DNA of 64,000 nucleotides. It comes from Streptomyces sp. CB02980 (lineage in GTDB: Bacteria > Actinomycetota > Actinomycetes > Streptomycetales > Streptomycetaceae). Positions 58,467-64,000 of the stretch are shown here, one piece after another (position 1 is the stretch's first letter; each line of letters opens with the position of its first letter). The notes beneath the pieces are model-generated. The model made no database searches. It saw only the letters and a list, made by a program, of their open reading frames with translations, and was not told the DNA's origin. Made by a program: the position numbers and the translations under genes. The stretch covers positions 310,001 through 374,000 of the forward strand of contig NZ_JACSCH020000006.1 in NCBI RefSeq assembly GCF_014451325.2, given 5' to 3'.

Positions 58467-59963
58467 TTGAGTTCCCCGAGCCGCGCCAGACGCACGTCCC
58501 GCACCCCCCTGCTCGCCTCGCTCCTCGTCGGCACCCTCGCCGTCGGCGCCCTCCTCGGCCTGGGCGGGGCGGGCAGCGCCGACGGCGCCGTCCCGCCCGC
58601 CCCCGGCTGGTCGCTCCAGTGGAGCGACGACTTCAACGGCCCCGACCGCGCCCTGCCGAACGGCGCCGACTGGCAGATCGACACCGGCCACGCCTACCCC
58701 GGTGGGCCCGGCAACTGGGGCACCGGAGAGATCCAGAACTACACCGCGAGCCCCGACAACCTGCGTCTCGACGGCACCGGCAACCTGCGGATCACCCCGC
58801 TCCGGGACGGTGCGGGCAACTGGACCTCGGCCCGGATCGAGACCAGGCGGGCCGACTTCAAGGCCCCCACGGGCGGGACCCTTCGCATCGAGGGCCGCAT
58901 CCAGATGCCGAACGTCACCGGTGACGCGGCCCTCGGCTACTGGCCCGCGTTCTGGGCGCTCGGCTCGCCCTACCGGGGCAACTACTGGAACTGGCCCGGC
59001 ATCGGCGAGTTCGACATCATGGAGAACGTCAACGGCATCAACTCCGTCTGGGGCGTACTCCACTGCGGAGTCAACCCGGGCGGTCCGTGCGGTGAGACGA
59101 CGGGCATCGGCGCCAACCGGGCCTGCCCCGGCGCGAGCTGCCAGTCGGCGTTCCACACGTACCGCTTCGAGTGGGACCGCTCGACCTCCCCGAACGAGCT
59201 GCGCTGGTACGTGGACGGCCAGCTCTTCCACAGCGTGAACGAGGCCAGGGTCGGCGCCCAGACCTGGGCCGACATGACCGGCCACGCCGGGTACTTCCTG
59301 CTGCTCAACGTGGCGATGGGCGGGGCGTTCCCGGACGCGCTCGCCGGGAGGACCCCGACCGCCGCGACCGTTCCAGGGCGGCCGATGCTGGTCGACTACG
59401 TGGCGGTGTGGACGAAGGGCGGCGGCTCGACGACGCCGCCGACGACACCCCCGACCACCCCGCCCACGACGCCGCCGACCACTCCCCCGCCGTCCGGCTC
59501 CGCTCAGCTGTACCTGCGGACGGGCGGCGGCGCCGGGGACGCGGCCACGGCCACGACGGTCTCGCTGACCTCGGCGGGCGGCGCGAACCACGACGGCACC
59601 CCGGCCAACCCGCAGGTCTTCACCTCGGGGCCGATCACCCGGACGTACAACGGCGGCTCGACCCAATTCGACCTGTTCGTGGACGCCGGTACGGTCGTCG
59701 CCAACGGGCAGCAGGTGCGGGTCGGTTACGACCGTACCGGCGACGGGAGCTGGGAGCGGACGGAGACGTACCAATACTTCGCGACCGATCCCGTACCGGG
59801 CTACGAGCACTACACCCAGGCACGCGGCACGAAGTCGGTCACCGGCAGCCACGGCGACCTGACGAACGGCAGGGTCCGCGTCGAGGTGTGGAACGCGATC
59901 GGCAACGGGCCCAGCACGCTCGGCATCGGCAACCAGTCCGTCGTCCGCATCCCCTTCGGCTGA
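58467..59963 (+). CDS. Secreted GH16 endo-beta-1,3-glucanase with C-terminal CBM56-like domain
   Basis: A 498-residue secreted enzyme. TTG 58467 has GGAGGTGG nine bases upstream. Order: signal peptide (about 1-35), GH16 catalytic domain (about 45-310) with the retaining motif GEFDIMEN (Glu181, Asp183, Glu186), a Thr/Pro linker of TTPP repeats, and a C-terminal beta-sandwich (about 340-498) resembling CBM56 beta-1,3-glucan-binding modules (FDLFVDAGTVVANGQQVRVGYD). It would digest laminarin or fungal wall glucan. It is preceded by LacI-type operators and followed 14 bp later by a DUF1996 lipoprotein gene. Confidence 0.93.
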   Translation: MSSPSRARRTSRTPLLASLLVGTLAVGALLGLGGAGSADGAVPPAPGWSLQWSDDFNGPDRALPNGADWQIDTGHAYPGGPGNWGTGEIQNYTASPDNLRLDGTGNLRITPLRDGAGNWTSARIETRRADFKAPTGGTLRIEGRIQMPNVTGDAALGYWPAFWALGSPYRGNYWNWPGIGEFDIMENVNGINSVWGVLHCGVNPGGPCGETTGIGANRACPGASCQSAFHTYRFEWDRSTSPNELRWYVDGQLFHSVNEARVGAQTWADMTGHAGYFLLLNVAMGGAFPDALAGRTPTAATVPGRPMLVDYVAVWTKGGGSTTPPTTPPTTPPTTPPTTPPPSGSAQLYLRTGGGAGDAATATTVSLTSAGGANHDGTPANPQVFTSGPITRTYNGGSTQFDLFVDAGTVVANGQQVRVGYDRTGDGSWERTETYQYFATDPVPGYEHYTQARGTKSVTGSHGDLTNGRVRVEVWNAIGNGPSTLGIGNQSVVRIPFG

Positions 59964-59977
59964 GCGGGGGCGGTGAG

Positions 59978-60907
59978 ATGAACCGGATCCGCAGGCTGCT
60001 GGCGGGCGCGGGCGCCGTACTGGTCCTGGCCACCGCCGGGTGCACGACCGCCCGGACGGACCACTCCGGCCACGCGGCCCACCAGTACACCTACACGAAG
60101 GCCCAGCAGGCGGCGATCGTCGCCCAGGCCGCGGCCCCGCTGCGCGGCTCGGAGTTCCGCGCGGACTGCTTCTCCAGTCACCGCCGGGGCGACGACCCGA
60201 TCGTGTTCCCCGGGCAGGCGGGCCGCTCGCACATCCACGAGTTCTACGGGAACAGGACGGCGAACGCCTCCTCGACGCTCCAGTCGCTGGCGGCCGGAAC
60301 CACCAACTGCACCCCGCAGACGGACCTCTCCTCCTACTGGACCCCGACCCTCTACCAGAACGGCGTGCCCGTCGCCCCGGAACGCGTCACCGTCTACTAC
60401 CAGGGCATCACCGACCACACGCGCGCCGTCGCGCACCCGCGCGGACTGCGCTACGTCGTCGGCAACGCCCTGGCCACCGGACCCGAGCAGAACCCGGCCG
60501 CGCGCTGGTCCTGCGTGGGCCGGCCGGAGTCCGGCCGCGACTTCATGAACTGCCCGCCGGGCACCAGGCTGGAGAACTACCTGGACTTCCCGACCTGCTG
60601 GGACGGAAGGAACCTGGACAGCCCCAACCACCGCGACCACATGGCGTACGCGGCGGGGCCCAGCTGCCCCGCGAGCCACCCCGTCCCGGTGCCGCGCCTG
60701 GAACTGCTGATCACCTGGCCGGTGAACGGCGGAGGAATGAGCCTGGCGGGCACCCGGAACGGGACGAACGTGACCGACGCGCCCGGCTACACCTTCCACG
60801 GCGACTTCCTCAACGCCTGGGACGAGGGCGAGCTGAGGCGCCGGGTCGCCGACTGCATCAACGCGGGCTACGTCTGCGGCACGGACGGGCGCCCGATCCA
60901 GCAGTGA
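59978..60907 (+). CDS. DUF1996 lipoprotein
   Basis: A 309-residue protein with a lipobox (LVLATAGC, residues about 15-22) and a DUF1996 domain covering the rest. It contains several His and Cys pairs: FRADCFSSHRRGDDPIVFPGQAG, SHIHEFYGN, LDFPTCWDG and SPNHRDHMAY. DUF1996 proteins occur in fungi and actinomycetes, often with carbohydrate-active enzymes; their activity is not established. The conserved His-rich clusters suggest metal binding. It is co-transcribed with the GH16 glucanase and presumably under the same LacI-type control. Confidence 0.88.
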   Translation: MNRIRRLLAGAGAVLVLATAGCTTARTDHSGHAAHQYTYTKAQQAAIVAQAAAPLRGSEFRADCFSSHRRGDDPIVFPGQAGRSHIHEFYGNRTANASSTLQSLAAGTTNCTPQTDLSSYWTPTLYQNGVPVAPERVTVYYQGITDHTRAVAHPRGLRYVVGNALATGPEQNPAARWSCVGRPESGRDFMNCPPGTRLENYLDFPTCWDGRNLDSPNHRDHMAYAAGPSCPASHPVPVPRLELLITWPVNGGGMSLAGTRNGTNVTDAPGYTFHGDFLNAWDEGELRRRVADCINAGYVCGTDGRPIQQ

Positions 60908-60931
60908 CGGGCCCGGCGCGGAGAAACGCGG

Positions 60932-60973
60932 GAGGGACGATCCCGGCCGCGGCTGCGGCCGGGATCGTCCCTC
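60932..60973. terminator. Perfect 19-bp hairpin between convergent genes
   Basis: Arms 60932-60950 and 60955-60973 pair perfectly around a 4-nt loop, between the DUF1996 gene and the convergent dctA. It probably terminates both. Confidence 0.88.
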
Positions 60974-61016
60974 TCCCGAGGCCCGGATCCGGCTCAAGGC
61001 CCGGGACCCGGAGTCG

Positions 61017-62429
61017 TCAGACCCCCGCGCGCGCCTTCTCCTCGCCCTCCTCGGCCCGCTGATCCGGCACCGGGGCGGCAGGCCCGTGATCGTCGACCAG
61101 GGTCTTCTCGTCGAAGGGCACCCGCCCCGCAAGGACTTCGGCGACCCGCTCCTTGTCGATCTCCTTCGTCCACGTGCCGATGAGCACCGTCGCGACCGCG
61201 TTGCCCGCGAAGTTGGTCAGCGCGCGCGCCTCGCTCATGAAGCGGTCGATGCCGACGATCAGACCCACCCCGTCGACCAGGTCGGGCCGGTGCGACTGGA
61301 GGCCGCCCGCGAGGGTGGCGAGACCGGCGCCGGTGACGCCCGCCGCACCCTTCGAGGCGATGACCATGAAGACGAGGAGGGAGATCTGCTCACCGACGGA
61401 GAGCGGGTCGCCCATCGCCTCGGCGACGAAGAGCGAGGCCATCGTGAGGTAGATCGCGGTGCCGTCGAGGTTGAAGGAGTAGCCGGTCGGCACGGTGATG
61501 CCGACGACCGGCTTGCTGACACCCAGGTGCTCCATCTTCGCGATGAGCCGCGGCAGCGCGGACTCGGACGAGGAGGTGGAGAGGATCAGCAGGAACTCGC
61601 GGCCCAGGTACTTGAGGAGGGTCCAGATGTTGAGCCCGGCGACCAGCCGCAGGAGGGTCCCGAGGACCACGAACACGAAGATCGCACAGGTCAGATAGAA
61701 GCCGATCATGATGACGGCGAGAGACTTCAGCGCGTCGACACCGGTCGCGCCGACGACGGCCGCGATCGCGCCGAACGCGCCGACCGGGGCGGCCCACATG
61801 ATCATGCCGAGGATGCGGAAGACGAGCCGCTGGATGTGCCCGATCCCGCGCAGGACCGGTTCGCCCGCCGCGCCCATGGCCTGGAGCGCGAAGCCGGCAA
61901 GCAGCGCGACGAGGAGGGTCTGGAGGACCTCGCCCTCGGTGAAGGCGGAGACGATGGTCTTGGGGATGATCCCGAGGAGGAAGTCCGGCGTGGACTCGCT
62001 CGCGCCCTCGGCCTGCTTGGCGCCGGCCTCGGCCAGCTCCTTGGTGAGGTGCAGCCCGGAGCCGGGCTCCAGGATGTTGCCGACGACGAGGCCGATCGCG
62101 AGTGCGACGGTCGACATGAGAAGGAAGTAGCCGAGGGCGAGACCGCCGACGGCGCCGACCTTCGCGGCCTTCCGGACCGATCCGACGCCGAGCACGATCG
62201 TGCAGAAGATGATCGGCGAGATCATCATCTTGATCAGATTGACGAAGCCGGTCCCCAGCGGCTTCAGCTCGACGGCGACGCCGGGCGCCAGGAATCCGAC
62301 CGCGATGCCGAGCACCACGGCTCCGATCACGGCCAGATACAGATAGTGCGTACGGTCCCGTCTTGCGGCCACGGGGTCCTCCTCGTGCTGATGGGTGTCC
62401 ACGTCCCGGTGGACTCCGAGAGCATCCAT
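61017..62429 (-). CDS. dctA: C4-dicarboxylate/H+ (Na+) symporter DctA family
   Basis: A 470-residue member of the DAACS family with about eight membrane spans. Family motifs seen include the Ser-rich STSSSESALPRL loop, SFNLDGTAIYLTMA, and a late FMSEARALTNFAGNAVATVLI. It takes up succinate, fumarate or malate. The start is uncertain: ATG 62429 is used; GTG 62402 is possible. It is divergent from a CitA/DcuS-type kinase gene, whose two-component system probably induces it in response to dicarboxylates or citrate. Confidence 0.92.
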   Translation of the reverse strand: MDALGVHRDVDTHQHEEDPVAARRDRTHYLYLAVIGAVVLGIAVGFLAPGVAVELKPLGTGFVNLIKMMISPIIFCTIVLGVGSVRKAAKVGAVGGLALGYFLLMSTVALAIGLVVGNILEPGSGLHLTKELAEAGAKQAEGASESTPDFLLGIIPKTIVSAFTEGEVLQTLLVALLAGFALQAMGAAGEPVLRGIGHIQRLVFRILGMIMWAAPVGAFGAIAAVVGATGVDALKSLAVIMIGFYLTCAIFVFVVLGTLLRLVAGLNIWTLLKYLGREFLLILSTSSSESALPRLIAKMEHLGVSKPVVGITVPTGYSFNLDGTAIYLTMASLFVAEAMGDPLSVGEQISLLVFMVIASKGAAGVTGAGLATLAGGLQSHRPDLVDGVGLIVGIDRFMSEARALTNFAGNAVATVLIGTWTKEIDKERVAEVLAGRVPFDEKTLVDDHGPAAPVPDQRAEEGEEKARAGV

Positions 62430-62501
62430 CAGCCTGTGACCGGGGTCACGGTTACGTACGTTTCGTTCACGACCGAACCGTACGGACGGGGAGGACGGGG
62501 G

Positions 62502-62569
62502 GGACGGATGGAGGGACGGGCGGGGGCGGACGGGGGGACGGATGGAGGGACGGACGGGGGCGGACGGGG
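62502..62569. repeat. Two adjacent 34-bp direct repeats, G-rich, in the dctA/kinase divergent region
   Basis: Units 62502-62535 and 62536-62569 differ at one position and abut exactly. Both, and the partial unit before them, are made of runs of G with few C on this strand, so G-quadruplexes are possible. They may hold binding sites for the response regulator or affect both divergent promoters. Confidence 0.8.
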
Positions 62570-62637
62570 AGGGCGGCGAGGGAACGATTCGGGAACGCAA
62601 TGCGTCGGCACACCGTCCCGCGTGCACACTTACCCGC

Positions 62638-64000
62638 ATGCGTTTCCCCCTCCCCCACCCCCGCAGCCTGGCCGGCCAGCTCTTCGCGATGCAGGTCGTG
62701 CTCGTGGCCGTCGTCGTGGCCGGGTGCGCGGTCTTCGCATACGTCACGGACCGGGCGCAGGCCGAGGAGAACGCACGGCGCCAGGCCACCGCGACCGCCG
62801 CGGCCGTCGCCGACTCCCCGTCCGTGGTCGCCGCGGCGCGGTCCGCCGACCCGACGGCCGTGCTCCAGCCGTACGCCGAGGCGCTGCGCCGCCACGCGGG
62901 CGTGGCCTTCGTCGTGATCATGGCTCCGGACGGCACGCGCTGGACCCATCCCGAGCCGGAGCAGATCGGCCGGACGTACCTCGGGCACATCGAGGAGGCG
63001 GCGGCGGGCCGGACGCACTCCGAGACCCACCTGGGGGTGCTCGGTCCTTCCGTACGGACGGTGGCGCCGGTCTTCGACGGCGGCGGCCGGGTCGTGGCGC
63101 TGGTCAGCGCGGGCATCACGATCGACAAGATCAGCGAGCAGGTGCGGGAGCAGGTCACCGCGCTGCTCGGCATGGCGGGCGCGGCGCTCGCGCTCGGCGG
63201 GGCGGGGACGTACGTGATCAACGCGCGACTGCGGCGCCACACGCACGGCATGAACGCGACGGAGCTGAGCCGGCTGCACGACTACCACGAGGCCGCGCTG
63301 CACGCGGTCCGCGAGGGGCTCGTGATGCTCGACGGGCGGCGGCGGATCGCGCTCATCAACGACGGGGCGCGGGAGCTGCTGGGCCTGGACGAGGGGGTCG
63401 TCGGCCGTCCGGCGGCGGAACTCGGCCTCCCCGCGACGCTCACCGGCGCGCTGCTGTCCTCGGAGCCGCGGGTCGACGAGACGCACCTGACGGCGGACCG
63501 GGTGCTGGTCGTCAACACCCGGCCGGTGGTGGGCGGGGAGCGGCGCGGCACGGTCGCCACGCTCCGGGACCGTACGGAACTCCAGGCGCTGTCGGGCGAG
63601 TTGGACTCGGAGCGGGGGTTCACCGAGGCGCTCCGCTCGCAGGCCCACGAGGCGGCGAACCGGCTGCACACGGTCGTGTCGCTGATCGAACTGGGCCGGG
63701 TGACGGAGGCGGTGGAGTTCGCGACGGCGGAGCTGGAACTGGCCCAGGCGCTCACGGACCGGGTCGTGGACGCCGTCGGGGAGCCGGTGCTCGCGGCGCT
63801 GCTGCTCGGCAAGGCGGCGCAGGCGAACGAGCGGGGCGTGGAGCTGGTCCTGACGGAGGACAGCCGCATCGACGACGGCCTGGTGCCGGCGGCGCTGCCG
63901 TCCCGGGACCTGGTGACGATCCTCGGCAACCTCATCGACAACGCGGTGGAGGCGGCGGGCGGCACCCCGCACGCGCGCGTGACGGTCACGGTCGCGGCGC
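62638..64000 (+). CDS. CitA/DcuS-type sensor histidine kinase (3' end outside window)
   Basis: The first 454 residues are seen. There is a membrane span (about 15-37), a periplasmic CitA/DcuS-type PAS domain (about 40-170), a second span (about 175-200), a cytoplasmic PAS domain (about 215-310), a dimerisation helix with phospho-acceptor His in RSQAHEAANRLHTV, and the start of the GHKL domain (ILGNLIDNAVEAAGG). Such kinases sense citrate or C4-dicarboxylates. The gene is divergent from dctA, which it likely regulates with a CitB/DcuR-type regulator expected just beyond the window. Confidence 0.92.
   Translation, partial: MRFPLPHPRSLAGQLFAMQVVLVAVVVAGCAVFAYVTDRAQAEENARRQATATAAAVADSPSVVAAARSADPTAVLQPYAEALRRHAGVAFVVIMAPDGTRWTHPEPEQIGRTYLGHIEEAAAGRTHSETHLGVLGPSVRTVAPVFDGGGRVVALVSAGITIDKISEQVREQVTALLGMAGAALALGGAGTYVINARLRRHTHGMNATELSRLHDYHEAALHAVREGLVMLDGRRRIALINDGARELLGLDEGVVGRPAAELGLPATLTGALLSSEPRVDETHLTADRVLVVNTRPVVGGERRGTVATLRDRTELQALSGELDSERGFTEALRSQAHEAANRLHTVVSLIELGRVTEAVEFATAELELAQALTDRVVDAVGEPVLAALLLGKAAQANERGVELVLTEDSRIDDGLVPAALPSRDLVTILGNLIDNAVEAAGGTPHARVTVTVAA

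Noticed and set aside
59434-59500. ACGCCGCCGACGACACC-type repeat in the glucanase gene as another boundary array
   Set aside because: It encodes a TTPP linker between catalytic and binding domains, a well-known feature of secreted glycosidases, so it is not counted with the junction arrays.

Overview
This is a 64 kb stretch of high-GC actinobacterial DNA, almost certainly a Streptomyces chromosome. Evidence: very GC-rich third codon positions, frequent GTG/TTG starts, many ATGA/GTGA stop-start overlaps, LuxR-type two-component pairs, AfsA, GlgE/TreS/maltokinase and typical Streptomyces secreted proteins. Both ends cut genes: a multicopper oxidase on the left and a CitA/DcuS-type sensor kinase on the right. 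I saw no rRNA, tRNA, CRISPR, transposase or phage gene.

Layout. (1) 1-7.0 kb is the edge of an accessory biosynthetic locus: multicopper oxidase, acyl-adenylating ligase, and the GriI/GriH pair that makes 3-amino-4-hydroxybenzoate, followed by regulators (one with a receiver lacking its phospho-acceptor Asp). (2) 7.0-15.4 kb carries small secreted and membrane proteins, an EF-hand protein, a GNAT, a beta-propeller lipoprotein with a polysaccharide deacetylase-like partner, an RsbW-like kinase, an enoyl-CoA hydratase and two paralogous L,D-transpeptidases. (3) 15.5-35.2 kb holds glgX, an ABC-2 exporter with its two-component system, a heterodimeric ABC exporter, an MFS pump with a GntR-TetR regulator, an M4 protease, a second two-component system and glgP. 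(4) 35.3-43.0 kb is a second accessory island built around a PrnB-family enzyme with two flavin monooxygenases, an exporter, an AraC regulator and an NmrA-like protein. (5) 43.2-51.6 kb is the GlgE pathway: glgE-treS-mak-glgB. (6) 51.7-64 kb carries an orphan AfsA-type butenolide synthase, HelD/HelR, MerR-thioredoxin, Lrp with a dehydratase/reductase pair, a LacI-operator-controlled laminarinase with a DUF1996 lipoprotein, and a DctA transporter divergent from a CitA-type kinase.

How the genes work together. TreS, maltokinase, GlgE and GlgB form the trehalose-to-alpha-glucan route, with GlgP and GlgX for breakdown; no glgC or glgA is present. From memory, glgP and glgE are neighbours in S. 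coelicolor, so the PrnB island looks inserted between them, and the AfsA gene looks inserted between glgB and helD.

The strongest candidates for something undescribed are the PrnB-type island without the halogenases and oxygenase of pyrrolnitrin synthesis, the oxidase-ligase-GriI-GriH locus, and a recurring pattern of codon-phase tandem repeats (9, 15, 18 or 24 bp units, several totalling exactly 90 bp) at gene boundaries across the window.
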